64,000 nt of DNA from JBGSMF01 sp964651475 (GCA_964651475.1 CAZYXV010000009.1:62001-126000); one strand, 5' to 3'. Counted from the first letter of the stretch, positions 34,732 to 43,350 are shown. Program-made: numbers and translations. Notes: generated by a model from the sequence alone, not told the origin.

Positions 34732-35235
34732 TTACCTGATGAAAGAATCCAGAATCGGCGCAAAGCCGGGTGGGTAGAGCAAACGCAGCACGGTGAGCGC
34801 AAATGGGCGGAAGATCGCCTGGACGACAGGAATCAGTTGGGATGGACCAGACATGGCCCCCGTGTAAGTCAGCGGGATGAGAAGCGCGCTGGCAGCGAGC
34901 GCGGCCCACACCACTCCAACCAGCGCGCCGCTGATTTGATCCAGCACGCCGATGGACGGCAAAAAGGTTTCGGCGAACGCGCGGCGCATGACAAGCTCCA
35001 GGACGATGATGGAGAGAAGAGCGACCAGTAAAAAGCCGACGGCGTCGCCCTTGTCGCTCGGCGCCATCAACAGAGAAGCAAAGAAATTTCCCACCGTTTT
35101 GTACACAGCCGGCGTATAGATCAGCGTAAAACAAACGATCAAGGTGCTCATCAACAAGCGCACCAGGCGTTGGCTGGCACCCAGCAACAAGCCCATCACA
35201 AGTATCAAGATGACCACGCCATCTAATAGATTCAT
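34732..35235 (-). CDS. cvpA: CvpA family membrane protein
   Basis: A 167-residue protein with four hydrophobic segments (about 5-40, 65-85, 100-125 and a weaker one near 140). It opens with the CvpA-type MNLLDGVVILILVMGLLLG and contains GFLLVALLSIIVLELVMRR. CvpA was linked to colicin V production in E. coli, but most homologues are of unknown function. A cvpA-type gene next to mutS2 is a recurring arrangement in Gram-positive bacteria, so the linkage supports the call. First gene of the collinear minus-strand run down to topA. Confidence 0.8.
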   Translation of the reverse strand: MNLLDGVVILILVMGLLLGASQRLVRLLMSTLIVCFTLIYTPAVYKTVGNFFASLLMAPSDKGDAVGFLLVALLSIIVLELVMRRAFAETFLPSIGVLDQISGALVGVVWAALAASALLIPLTYTGAMSGPSQLIPVVQAIFRPFALTVLRLLYPPGFAPILDSFIR

Positions 35236-35445
35236 CGTTATGCTCCCAAGTTACACGTTCAACGCGCCGCGCGGGCGCACGTCCATTTTACGCCCGCTGC
35301 GCAGAAATGCAACTTACGCCGCGCCGATTCAATCGCCAGTTTGGAGCGGGCCAGGTCTATTTTACCATAATCGTCGCTTTGCAGACGTTTGGGAGGACAA
35401 GGTTTCCCTGGTGTGAAAGGCCCCCTGACCCTGCCGAACGCCGAT

Positions 35446-35474
35446 TTGATAATTGATGGTTTCCATTGTATACT
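35446..35474 (+). promoter_or_regulatory. Promoter of the SH3-domain protein gene
   Basis: TTGATA (35446-35451) and TATACT (35469-35474) have a 17-base spacer. The mRNA leader is about 110 bases, with no recognised riboswitch. The remainder of the divergent gap 35236-35593 holds no gene; a minus-strand TAAAAT near 35363-35358 could serve cvpA but lacks a clear -35. Confidence 0.7.
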
Positions 35475-35593
35475 TGCCCTGTCTTTGCCACAGCCGTGTG
35501 CCCCCTGCCTGGCCCGGCAAGACACATGTGCGGCGCGGCATAGATTAGGGTATTCTTGCGAACCGTCGTTGGGGCGATAAAGGAGGTACACCC

Positions 35594-36451
35594 ATGTCAA
35601 TTGAGTCCGATTCTTTTACGGACGAAACCGTCGAGACGCGCGTTTCGCCCTCTGCCCAAAACAATTCATATCCTCCCTTTCCCTCGGTCGAGCCGTCTGG
35701 CCGCCCGGAACAATCGAGCCGCTCCCAAGACGAGACGGTCAAGATAAACGCGCCCGCCTCCGCCGAGCCGCCCGCCCCAAGCACCGAGACCCAACCCACC
35801 GTGCGCGTAGAGGCGAGGCCGATTTCCGAAACCCAGCCGACGATGCCGATGGCCCCGCGCGCCTTTCAACCCTCTACCCTGCCCCCCGCGCCGGGCGGCG
35901 GTGAGCCGCCGCCATTTATCCGGCGCGGCGCGAGGAACTTGCCCATTTCAGGCTGGACGCTTATTGCCATAGCCGCCGTCGGCGTATTGCTTGTGCTGTT
36001 TGCTATTGGATTGTACGTGTCTTCTAAAGGGGGAGTGTTTGTATCCAATACACCCACACCCACCGCCACGTTTACGCCAGTGGTAACGGCGACGCCGCAA
36101 CACTCGCCCACGCCCACCTTGCGGCCTACCAACACGCCTGTGCCGCCCACATTCACACCCGTGTTGCCCACCAATACCCCCCGGCCCGCTCCCACGGAAC
36201 TGGGCGTTGGCGTGCTCGCCCAAGTCACGCCGCCCGAAGGCGCCAAGCTCAAGGTGCGCGCCCAGGCCGGCATTGATGGCGAGTTGTTGGGTGAATTGGA
36301 AAAAGGGGCGCAGGTGAAAATTATCGAAGGCCCGGCGCAAGCCAGCAATCTCAAATGGTGGAAGATAGATAACGGTCAGGGATTGGTTGGCTGGTCGGCG
36401 GAAGGTGTGGGAAGCGATGTGTACCTGACGCTGGTTGGATGGGCGCCGTAA
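35594..36451 (+). CDS. Membrane-anchored protein with extracellular SH3b domain
   Basis: 285 residues. The N-terminal 115 are disordered and rich in Pro, Ser, Thr and Glu, with three similar E/DETxxxR or ETQPT segments (about 10-15, 46-50, 65-80). A membrane segment (about 118-142, SGWTLIAIAAVGVLLVLFAI) follows. A Thr-Pro spacer (TPTPTATFTPVV type, about 152-200) and a C-terminal bacterial SH3 domain (about 205-285, KLKVRAQAGIDGELLG ... WWKIDNGQGLVGW) complete it. The orientation suggests that the SH3b domain binds cell-wall or extracellular ligand while the Thr-rich tail could be phosphorylated. The start is ATG 35594 behind AAAGGAGGT. Confidence 0.8.
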   Translation: MSIESDSFTDETVETRVSPSAQNNSYPPFPSVEPSGRPEQSSRSQDETVKINAPASAEPPAPSTETQPTVRVEARPISETQPTMPMAPRAFQPSTLPPAPGGGEPPPFIRRGARNLPISGWTLIAIAAVGVLLVLFAIGLYVSSKGGVFVSNTPTPTATFTPVVTATPQHSPTPTLRPTNTPVPPTFTPVLPTNTPRPAPTELGVGVLAQVTPPEGAKLKVRAQAGIDGELLGELEKGAQVKIIEGPAQASNLKWWKIDNGQGLVGWSAEGVGSDVYLTLVGWAP

Positions 36452-36461
36452 CGGAGGAAAC

Positions 36462-37913
36462 GTGGAACAAAAAGCCGGCGCGCACATCAGTCAAAAAGCC
36501 TTTATCCAATCCGTGCTCATTTTGCTGGCCTTGATGCTGGCGGCCGGCATCCTCACCCGCGTCGTCCCCGCAGGCAGCTATGCCAGGACTGTTCAAGAGG
36601 ACCGCGAAATCATTATTCCGCAATCCTTCCAAAACACGCCGCGCCCAAGCTATCCTGTGTGGCGCTGGTTCACCGCGCCAGTGGAAGTGCTGTGGGGACG
36701 CGATGGCCTCACCGTCGTCATCATTCTTCTCTTTCTTTTGATGGTGGGCGCCTCGTTTGCCGTGCTGGACAAGAGCGACATTCTCAAGGCGGCCATTGCT
36801 CGCATCGTGCAAGCTTTTGGGACAAGAAAATATCTGCTTCTGCTTGCCATCTCGTTGTTCTTTATGCTGATGGGCGCCTTGTTCGGCATTTTTGAAGAAG
36901 TGGTGCCGCTCGTGCCGTTGATGCTCGCGCTGTCTTATTTTTTGGGTTGGGATTCGCTCGTCGGACTTGGCATGAGCATCCTGGCGACCAACCTGGGCTT
37001 TTCGGCAGCCATCACCAATCCCTTTACAATCGGCGTGGCGCAAAACATCGCGGGGCTGCCGCTCTTTTCTGGCGCGTGGCTGCGCGTCCCGATTTTTATC
37101 GCGGTGTATGCTGTGCTGGCGGTGTTTCTTGTCCGCTACGCGCGGCGCATCGAACGAGACCCCCACGCCTCGCCCGTGTTTCAAGAGGACCGCGCCGAGC
37201 GCGCCAAATACCAGGCCGTCCAAATGGATGCGCTTGCGCAAAACACTCCCCACCTGGGAAAGGCGATTGGATGGTTCCTGGCATTTGTCGCCCTGATCTT
37301 GCTCGTGCTGGTGGCAAGTCCTTTCATCCCGCCCCTATCACAGTTTTCTCTTCCCCTGGTTGGTCTTCTGTTTCTTTTCGGTGGGGTAGGAGCGGGGCTA
37401 TTTTCCGGCGCTGGCGGGCAGACGGTGCTCAAAGCCGCGGGCGAGGGTATGGCGGGCATCGCGCCCGGCGTGCCGCTCATTCTGATGGCCGCCAGCGTCA
37501 AGCACATTGTGGCGCAGGGGGGCATTATGGATACGATTCTGTATCACGCCTCACTGTCTTTTTCTCAGGCCAGCCCTTTTCTATCTGTGTTGATGATTTA
37601 TTTCACGGCGCTGCTGATCGAGTTCTTTATCAGCTCTGGCTCGGCCAAAGCCTTTTTGATCATGCCGATTCTCTTGCCGCTGGCCGACCTGGTTGGTGTG
37701 ACGCGCCAGATGGCGGTGACGGCCTATTGCTTTGGCGACGGATTTTCCAACCTGGCTTATCCTACTAACCCGGTGCTGCTCATTTGCCTGGGACTCACGG
37801 CGGTCAGTTACCCCAAGTGGCTCAGGTGGACGCTCAAGCTGTGGTTCTGGCTCTTGATGGTCACGCTGCTCTTTTTGGGGATTGGGACGGCGATTCGCTT
37901 CGGGCCATTCTGA
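36462..37913 (+). CDS. YfcC/DcuC-like carrier (PF03606 type)
   Basis: A polytopic membrane protein of 483 residues with about 11-12 hydrophobic segments. It matches the YfcC group: an N-terminal RVVPAGSYAR just outside the first membrane helix, then FEEVVPLVPLMLALSYFLGWDSLVGLGMS, the LGFSAAITNPFTIGVAQ block and a late FCFGDGFSN-like segment (YCFGDGFSNLAYPTNPVLL). Relatives are annotated as C4-dicarboxylate or amino-acid (ArcD-like) carriers, and few are characterised. The start is GTG 36462 with GGAGG at 36453-36457. It follows the SH3b gene by 10 bases. Confidence 0.8.
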   Translation: MEQKAGAHISQKAFIQSVLILLALMLAAGILTRVVPAGSYARTVQEDREIIIPQSFQNTPRPSYPVWRWFTAPVEVLWGRDGLTVVIILLFLLMVGASFAVLDKSDILKAAIARIVQAFGTRKYLLLLAISLFFMLMGALFGIFEEVVPLVPLMLALSYFLGWDSLVGLGMSILATNLGFSAAITNPFTIGVAQNIAGLPLFSGAWLRVPIFIAVYAVLAVFLVRYARRIERDPHASPVFQEDRAERAKYQAVQMDALAQNTPHLGKAIGWFLAFVALILLVLVASPFIPPLSQFSLPLVGLLFLFGGVGAGLFSGAGGQTVLKAAGEGMAGIAPGVPLILMAASVKHIVAQGGIMDTILYHASLSFSQASPFLSVLMIYFTALLIEFFISSGSAKAFLIMPILLPLADLVGVTRQMAVTAYCFGDGFSNLAYPTNPVLLICLGLTAVSYPKWLRWTLKLWFWLLMVTLLFLGIGTAIRFGPF

Positions 37914-37940
37914 TCACACCGTCTGCCTGTGACACGCCAC

Positions 37941-38936
37941 ATGCAAGCCAGAGTTGCGGCCATCGCCCACGCTAATATCGCCCTGGTCAAATACTGGGGC
38001 AATCGCGACCCCGCGCTGCGCCTGCCCTCCAATTCGTCGCTCTCGATGAACCTGGCCGCGCTGACAACGACGACCAGCGTCGAGTTTGATCGCGCCCTCG
38101 AAACCGACCAGATACTCATTGATGGCAGGCCGGCTGTGGGGCGCGCGGCCAGCCGTGTGTCGGAGCATCTTGACCGCGCGCGCGCGCTGGCCAGGCTTGA
38201 TGCAGGGGCGCGCGTGATTTCGTTCAATAATTTTCCGGCGGGTACGGGCCTGGCTTCATCGGCCAGCGCATTTGCGGCGCTCACTGTGGCAGCGTGCGCG
38301 GCGGCTGGATTGGAGCTATCCGAAGGCGAGTTGTCGCGCCTGGCGCGTCGCGGGTCGGGGTCGGCGTGCCGCAGTGTGCCGGGCGGGTTTGTGGAATGGG
38401 ATGCGCGCTGTGAGGAGGCCAACTCGTATGGGCGCGCCATTGCTCCGCCTGATTATTGGGACGTGTGCGATGTGATTGCCATTGTCGAGACTACCCACAA
38501 AACAACCAGCTCATACGAAGGGCACGCGCTGGCCTCCTCCAGCCCGCTGCATAACGCGCGAGTGGCTGCCGCGCCGGACCTGATCGCGCGCTGCAAGGCC
38601 GCTATCCTGGCGCGTGATTTTGATGCGCTCGCCCCAGTGTTGGAGCAGGACGCGCTGGCAATGCACGCCGTGATGATGACGAGCACACCTTCGCTGTTGT
38701 ATTGGAAACCGGCCACGCTGGCCGTGATGCACGCCGTGCAAAGCTGGCGCGCCGAGGGATTGCCCGTGGCGTTCACACTTGACGCCGGCCCGAATGTGCA
38801 TTGCCTGTGCACCGCGCCCGCCGCCGCCCAGGTCGAGCGGCGCCTGCGGGATTTGCCAGGTGTGAACGACACATTGAACAGCGGCGTGGGCGGCCCGGCT
38901 CGGCTGGCGCAAGACGGGGCGATGGATGGCAACTGA
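37941..38936 (+). CDS. (Di)phosphomevalonate decarboxylase
   Basis: An isoprenoid precursor enzyme of the mevalonate route, from the GHMP kinase fold. About 331 residues. The N-terminus has the family signature AHANIALVKYWGNRD, the phosphate loop FPAGTGLASSASAFAA and later GSACRSVPGGFVEW. The C-terminal domain has TLDAGPNVHCL. ATG 37941 gives the family-like N-terminus; GTG 37929 is also possible, and neither has a good ribosome-binding site. In some Chloroflexota the homologue acts on mevalonate 5-phosphate rather than the diphosphate, so the exact substrate is left open. It overlaps the next gene by 11 bases. Confidence 0.87.
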   Translation: MQARVAAIAHANIALVKYWGNRDPALRLPSNSSLSMNLAALTTTTSVEFDRALETDQILIDGRPAVGRAASRVSEHLDRARALARLDAGARVISFNNFPAGTGLASSASAFAALTVAACAAAGLELSEGELSRLARRGSGSACRSVPGGFVEWDARCEEANSYGRAIAPPDYWDVCDVIAIVETTHKTTSSYEGHALASSSPLHNARVAAAPDLIARCKAAILARDFDALAPVLEQDALAMHAVMMTSTPSLLYWKPATLAVMHAVQSWRAEGLPVAFTLDAGPNVHCLCTAPAAAQVERRLRDLPGVNDTLNSGVGGPARLAQDGAMDGN

Positions 38937-40638
38937 CCTCCTCTCCCATCGCCGCCGGCCGTGGATGGCGCTTGGGGTGATTTCCACAATTGCCCTGGCG
39001 CTTTTTTTGTCGCGCCTGGTATACAGGCCATCGGCGGCTCACGTGGCCGGCCTGAGCGCCCCGCTCACTGTGATGCGCGACCGCGAGGATGTGCCGCACG
39101 TGTGGGCTGTGAGCGAACGCGATTTGTTTACGGCGCAAGGATACATCACAGCGCAAGACCGGCTGTGGCAAATGGCACTGCGCCGGCAAGCGGCGCGCGG
39201 CAAGTTATCTGATTGGCTGGGGGACTCGGCGGCCGACGCCGACAAGTTGCTGGCCGGCCAAGACTTTTACCAGGGACCCTTTCCCCTGGATGCGCGAACC
39301 CGGCAGGCGCTAGATGCCTACGCAGCGGGCGTCAATGCTTATCTCGATCGCGCGCGCGGCTCGCCCCCGTTCGAGTTTACACTGTTGGCCGCCCGCGGCG
39401 TTTCGGCGACTCTCGATCCCTGGACATCTAAAGATAGCTTGGCGCTGGCGCGAACGATTACGTGGGCGCAGGCGCTAACCGCCCCTGATGCGCAACTCGA
39501 GCAAGACCTGATCGCTCGTTTAGGCGACGAGCGCGCCGCAGGCTTGGGCGAAGTCCATCCTTACCCCGTTGCGCCATCTCTGGCGTCGGCCAGGCGCGCA
39601 CTGCAATTGGCGGCGCTCCCGCTGTTTGATTCATCCACAGTGTACGTTGGATACTCGGCGCCAACGCAACCGCCGGCCTGGTACGTGATGGGCTTGCATA
39701 GCCCGTCTTACGAGGCAGCAGGCGCAACTGTGCCGGGTCTGCCAGGCGTCGCCGCCGGGCGCGGCGCGGAACGCGCGTGGAGCATGATGTGGTCCACCGC
39801 TACCCTTGCGGCTGGCGACGCGAGCGCACCCTGCTCTCTGTGCATCGCTCTAAAAGACGTTCAGCAACCCTCACACAGCACGCACTCGGAACCAGCGCGG
39901 CAACTTGTACCGTATCTCGTCGCGCTCGAGCCGCAGGGCTGGCTGCAGCGGCGCGTGACGCCGATGATGGCAAGATGGGAATACGGCCTCGAGGCCAACA
40001 GCGCCCCGGCCGCCGTGTACGAAGCGTGGGTCACTGTTTTGGGGCGGCGAACATTTGCAGACGAACTGGGAGATCTGTACACGCGCTACGCCGCCAGCGG
40101 GGGTGAGGCAGCGGCGCTGGCGCGGCTGGCTGTGGAGCCAGAGAATTTGTGGTGGGATGACATCACGACGACGCAACGCGAAACCCGCGACGACGTGATG
40201 CGGCTCGCTTACGTTGAAGCAATGGACTATCTTGGGCGGCACTATGGCGATTTGCACACTATCTGGGAATGGGGTCAAATGCACGCGGCCACGTTCGAGC
40301 ACGCGCTGGGCGACGCCTGGCCGGCCTCCATCTTGCTCAACCGCGGCCCGCTGTTTTTGGCGGGAGATGGGTTTACATATCCTCCCTTTCCCTTCGCAGC
40401 TTACACTACCGACCAACTTACAGCCCTCTCCTTCAATCCCTCCCTTGCGCCGACGCTTGTGTGGCGCGTTGCCCAGACGGGGGAATGGTCATTTGCGCTG
40501 GCCGGCGAGCAATCCGGCTCGCTCTCACTAAGCGGCGGGCGGCGGGCGGCCTGGCAGGCAGGTCAATATTCACCTTTGCTCTGGACACAGCCAGACGTTC
40601 GAGACGGCGCACAAAGCACCCACTCTTTGCTGCCCTGA
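38926..40638 (+). CDS. Penicillin-acylase-like protein, apparently without catalytic serine
   Basis: 570 residues, shorter than the usual 700-800. An N-terminal membrane or signal segment (about 14-32) is followed by the alpha-chain features of the penicillin amidase family (VPHVWAVSERDLFTAQGYITAQDRLWQM) and C-terminal features (WEWGQMHAATFEHALG; LNRGPLFLAGDG). The region that should begin the beta chain with Ser-Asn-Asn at the new N-terminus is missing: the sequence goes from LPLFDSSTVYVGYS directly to AWYVMGLHSPSYEAAGATVPGLPG. It is therefore probably inactive as an Ntn hydrolase or much altered. Overlap with the decarboxylase gene suggests coupling. Confidence 0.75.
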   Translation: MATDLLSHRRRPWMALGVISTIALALFLSRLVYRPSAAHVAGLSAPLTVMRDREDVPHVWAVSERDLFTAQGYITAQDRLWQMALRRQAARGKLSDWLGDSAADADKLLAGQDFYQGPFPLDARTRQALDAYAAGVNAYLDRARGSPPFEFTLLAARGVSATLDPWTSKDSLALARTITWAQALTAPDAQLEQDLIARLGDERAAGLGEVHPYPVAPSLASARRALQLAALPLFDSSTVYVGYSAPTQPPAWYVMGLHSPSYEAAGATVPGLPGVAAGRGAERAWSMMWSTATLAAGDASAPCSLCIALKDVQQPSHSTHSEPARQLVPYLVALEPQGWLQRRVTPMMARWEYGLEANSAPAAVYEAWVTVLGRRTFADELGDLYTRYAASGGEAAALARLAVEPENLWWDDITTTQRETRDDVMRLAYVEAMDYLGRHYGDLHTIWEWGQMHAATFEHALGDAWPASILLNRGPLFLAGDGFTYPPFPFAAYTTDQLTALSFNPSLAPTLVWRVAQTGEWSFALAGEQSGSLSLSGGRRAAWQAGQYSPLLWTQPDVRDGAQSTHSLLP

Positions 40639-40645
40639 GCGCAGG

Positions 40646-40664
40646 AACGTCTTGCAATGACGTT
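40646..40664. terminator. Small hairpin between convergent genes
   Basis: AACGTC (40646-40651) pairs with GACGTT (40659-40664) between the acylase-like gene and the MsrP-like gene. The stem is short and the T-run weak, so it is only a possible terminator. Confidence 0.35.
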
Positions 40665-40675
40665 GTTTGGGAGCC

Positions 40676-41599
40676 CTAATAAAACTCGCGCAAATCCATC
40701 CCCTGATAAAGGTGTGCTACCTGTTCGGCGTAGCCGTTAAAGAGCAGCGTCTTGCGTTTGCTCGTTTCGCCAATGCGGAGCTCGGCAGCTTGCGACCAGC
40801 GTGGGTGAGGTACCTGGGGATTGACGTTAGCATAAAAGCCGTACTCGTGAGGCGCCGCCGCCATCCACAGCGAGGTGGGCTGCTCTTCAACCAAATCAAT
40901 TCTCACGATAGACTTGATGCTTTTGAAGCCATATTTCCACGGCGTCACCAGGCGAATTGGCGCGCCACCTTGCGGCGGCAAGGGCTTGCCATACATGCCT
41001 GTTGCCAGTATCGTCAAGTCGTGCATCGCTTCATCCAGGCGCAAGCCTTCTACATAGGGCCAGTTATATCCACCGCTTTTTTGCCCAGGCATTTGCTCTG
41101 GATCATAAAGCGTCTCAAAACGCACGTACCTGGCCCTGGAGGTCGGTTCGACTTGTTTCAGCAGCAAAGCGAGCGGAAATCCCTGCCACGGTATGACCAT
41201 AGACCATGTCTCAACACATCGCAGGCGATAAATGCGTTCTTCGTGGTGGAATTGCCGCAAATCATCCAGGTCGAATACTTGAGGCTTGTTGACCAATCCC
41301 CCAACCTCTACCTTCCAGGGTTCGATCCTGAAATCTTGCGCCAGGCGCGCCACAGCTTGCTTATTGGCAGAAAACTCGTAATAGTTTGTAAACGCTGTGA
41401 CGGATTCATAAGGTGTCAGAATATCTCCCAACTCGTCGGTTTGCCCTGGGGAGGGTGAAGGGAAAACGGATGGGTCTGGATTTGCCCGGCAGGCGCCGAA
41501 CAGCAAGCTTGCAAGCAAGGCTCCGGCGGTCGTCATGAACTTGCGCCTTGAAATATACACGTATTCTGGAGTGATTTCAGACGGATTAATTTTTATCAT
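40676..41599 (-). CDS. msrP: MsrP/YedY-like molybdopterin oxidoreductase, Tat-exported lipoprotein
   Basis: The family catalytic subunit repairs oxidised methionine in exported proteins, using a molybdopterin cofactor. 307 residues. The export signal has twin arginines (SRRKF, 17-21) and a hydrophobic core ending in LFGAC, so Cys37 could be lipidated. The expected Mo ligand is Cys128 in YRLRCVETWSMVIPWQGFPL. GGYNWPYVEGLRLDEAM and TPWKYGFKSIKSIV are further family blocks. The haem membrane partner msrQ is not in the window. The start is ATG 41599, overlapping the upstream GNAT stop by four bases. Confidence 0.9.
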   Translation of the reverse strand: MIKINPSEITPEYVYISRRKFMTTAGALLASLLFGACRANPDPSVFPSPSPGQTDELGDILTPYESVTAFTNYYEFSANKQAVARLAQDFRIEPWKVEVGGLVNKPQVFDLDDLRQFHHEERIYRLRCVETWSMVIPWQGFPLALLLKQVEPTSRARYVRFETLYDPEQMPGQKSGGYNWPYVEGLRLDEAMHDLTILATGMYGKPLPPQGGAPIRLVTPWKYGFKSIKSIVRIDLVEEQPTSLWMAAAPHEYGFYANVNPQVPHPRWSQAAELRIGETSKRKTLLFNGYAEQVAHLYQGMDLREFY

Positions 41600-42471
41600 G
41601 CCTCAACCCCTCGCTGCCATACGTCAACAGAATACCCGATCGGATAGAAATCAAAGTGGCGATACAGTTTTTGCGATACAGTGTTATCGGTCTGTGTATT
41701 GAGCGTGACGGATTGCGCGCCAGCGGCGTAAAACGAACGCACGGCGGCAGCCAGCAAGTGAGCGCCGACGGATTGCCCCTGGCTCGCCGGGTGGACGGCC
41801 AGGCGGATAATGTGGCCGGTGGACTTGAGCATGTTGCCGCTCGCATAGCCAATCACCTGGCCGTCTTGTTCCGCCAGGAGCGCAATGCAGGTGTTGTGCT
41901 GCAACATGCGCGACAGGCCGCAGTGCCCATAACGCCACGTAGGGTCAAAGGCTGCCTGATCCACCGCCAGCACGCCTGGCACATCCGTGGGACAAATGGG
42001 GCGAATGGTCACGCCGTTCTGATCGAGACTCGGCGTGCGCTGGTCATCCTTACGCAGCGTAACCACTTGCGTCAGCCGCTTGAATTCCAGGTCTGGCAGC
42101 GCTTCTTCCAACCAACTTGAAAAGGCCAGGCAGGTCAGGGCAGCGGCGCCCTCTTGCCTCAGCCCGGCCAGAGTAGGCCCGATAATCGCGTCCAGAAAGG
42201 CTCCGGCGTCTCCCTCTCCATCAAACGCGACCGCGCGCCACCACGCCACGGGCGACTCGTCGTGGATCGCCAGCGACATGCCCGCAAGGCGGCCATTGCG
42301 CGCGGCGACGATAAAGGCCGGCGAGCCAACCCACTCATCCAGCGACCACCAATCGAGCTGGGCGTGGACGTATCCACCCGCGCGGAACAGGTTGCGCAGG
42401 CCGGGCAAATCGGCCTGCGTAGCAGCTCGCAGCGTGTATGCCGTTAAAAGTGATCTTGGTCGAGCCAACAC
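41596..42471 (-). CDS. GNAT acetyltransferase with two domains
   Basis: About 291 residues with two GNAT-like halves. The second half has the clearer acetyl-CoA loop (LAVHPASQGQSVGAHLLAAAVR) and the ending TLNTQTDNTVSQKLYRHFDFYPIG. The first half (about 15-130) keeps the fold pattern but a weak loop. The start is placed at GTG 42471, which follows AAGGATTATGG; a TTG at 42489 adds six residues without a ribosome-binding site. It is translationally coupled to the MsrP-like gene by an ATGA overlap. Substrate unknown. It diverges from infC across a very short promoter region. Confidence 0.78.
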   Translation of the reverse strand: MLARPRSLLTAYTLRAATQADLPGLRNLFRAGGYVHAQLDWWSLDEWVGSPAFIVAARNGRLAGMSLAIHDESPVAWWRAVAFDGEGDAGAFLDAIIGPTLAGLRQEGAAALTCLAFSSWLEEALPDLEFKRLTQVVTLRKDDQRTPSLDQNGVTIRPICPTDVPGVLAVDQAAFDPTWRYGHCGLSRMLQHNTCIALLAEQDGQVIGYASGNMLKSTGHIIRLAVHPASQGQSVGAHLLAAAVRSFYAAGAQSVTLNTQTDNTVSQKLYRHFDFYPIGYSVDVWQRGVEA

Positions 42472-42490
42472 CCCATAATCCTTAATCAAG

Positions 42491-42519
42491 TTGACGTTTC
42501 AAAAGCTTTGTGTTATTAT
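42491..42519 (+). promoter_or_regulatory. Promoter of infC-rpmI-rplT
   Basis: TTGACG (42491-42496) and TATTAT (42514-42519) have a 17-base spacer. The leader of about 50 bases contains a 6-bp hairpin (42534-42539 with 42545-42550). An overlapping minus-strand TATAAT (42520-42515) could serve the divergent GNAT gene. Confidence 0.7.
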
Positions 42520-42577
42520 ACCACCTCGATATTGCCCTGGCGAGCAGGGCCGTTTGAAATTCAGTGAGGGAAGAAGT

Positions 42578-43156
42578 ATTAGCGCAAAAGACCATCGCAT
42601 CAACGAAGGCATCCGGGTTAGAGAAGTGCGGCTGATTGGAGCGGATGGCCAGCACGTCGGCATCGTGCCGGTTCAAGAGGCTATCCGCGTTGCGCGTGAA
42701 AAAGGACTTGATCTGGTCGAAGTGTCGCCCACGGCGGAGCCCCCCGTGTGTCGCGTCATGGACTATGGCAAGTTCCTTTACGAGCAAGCCAAAAAAGAGC
42801 GCGAAGCTAAAAAAGCTCAAAAGCAAATCGAGGTCAAAGAAATCCGCCTGCGCCCCAAGACCGACGACCACCACGTTGGCTTTAAGGTGCGTGATGCGCG
42901 CCGCTGGCTGGCAGAGGGCATGAAAGTCAAAGTGCGCGTGAGGTTTCGCGGCCGCGAAATCACCTATCCTGAGATTGCGCGCGACCAATTGCTAGAAGTT
43001 GCTCAAGAGTTGGCGGACGTTGCCGTCGTGGAGCAGACGCCTAACATGGAAGGTCGCACGATGCTGATGGTGTTGGCGCCGATCCCTAAAAAGAAATCTG
43101 GTACGAAAGAGGTGTTATCCGATGCCCAAGATCAAAACCCACAAGGCAACGTCTAA
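42578..43156 (+). CDS. infC: Translation initiation factor IF-3, apparent ATT start
   Basis: Binds the 30S subunit and checks start-codon pairing. 192 residues: N-terminal domain from HRINEGIRVREVRLIG, helical linker, and C-terminal domain with KTDDHHVGFKVRDARRWL and VRFRGREITYPE. No ATG, GTG or TTG fits the conserved N-terminus. ATT at 42578 does, with GAGGG at 42566-42570 seven bases ahead and the peptide (M)SAKDHRINEG. A rare AUU start is the classical device by which IF-3 limits its own synthesis. The C-terminal tail is about 12 residues longer than usual and overlaps rpmI by 35 bases. Confidence 0.93.
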   Translation: MSAKDHRINEGIRVREVRLIGADGQHVGIVPVQEAIRVAREKGLDLVEVSPTAEPPVCRVMDYGKFLYEQAKKEREAKKAQKQIEVKEIRLRPKTDDHHVGFKVRDARRWLAEGMKVKVRVRFRGREITYPEIARDQLLEVAQELADVAVVEQTPNMEGRTMLMVLAPIPKKKSGTKEVLSDAQDQNPQGNV

Positions 43157-43331
43157 ACGATTCCGCCTGACCGGGCGTGGAAAGTTGATGCGCACCAAGC
43201 TGGGCAAGAGCCACTTGCGGCGCAAAAAGTCGCCGCGCATCAAGTCCCAGTTCCCCGAGATGCACGAGGTCACCGCGCAGGGAACGATCAAGCGCGTCCA
43301 GAAACTGGCGCCATATCTTCACGAAAAGTAA
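43122..43331 (+). CDS. rpmI: 50S ribosomal protein L35
   Basis: 69 residues, very basic, with the family opening MPKIKTHKATSKRFRLTGRGK and HLRRKKSPR. The start is ATG 43122 inside the end of infC, with AAAGAGGTG ahead as ribosome-binding site. The order infC-rpmI-rplT is the conserved operon. In other bacteria L20 represses this operon by binding the leader or the infC-rpmI junction; no L20 site was identified here. Confidence 0.96.
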   Translation: MPKIKTHKATSKRFRLTGRGKLMRTKLGKSHLRRKKSPRIKSQFPEMHEVTAQGTIKRVQKLAPYLHEK

Positions 43332-43350
43332 TTGAAAGGGTATAGAAAAC

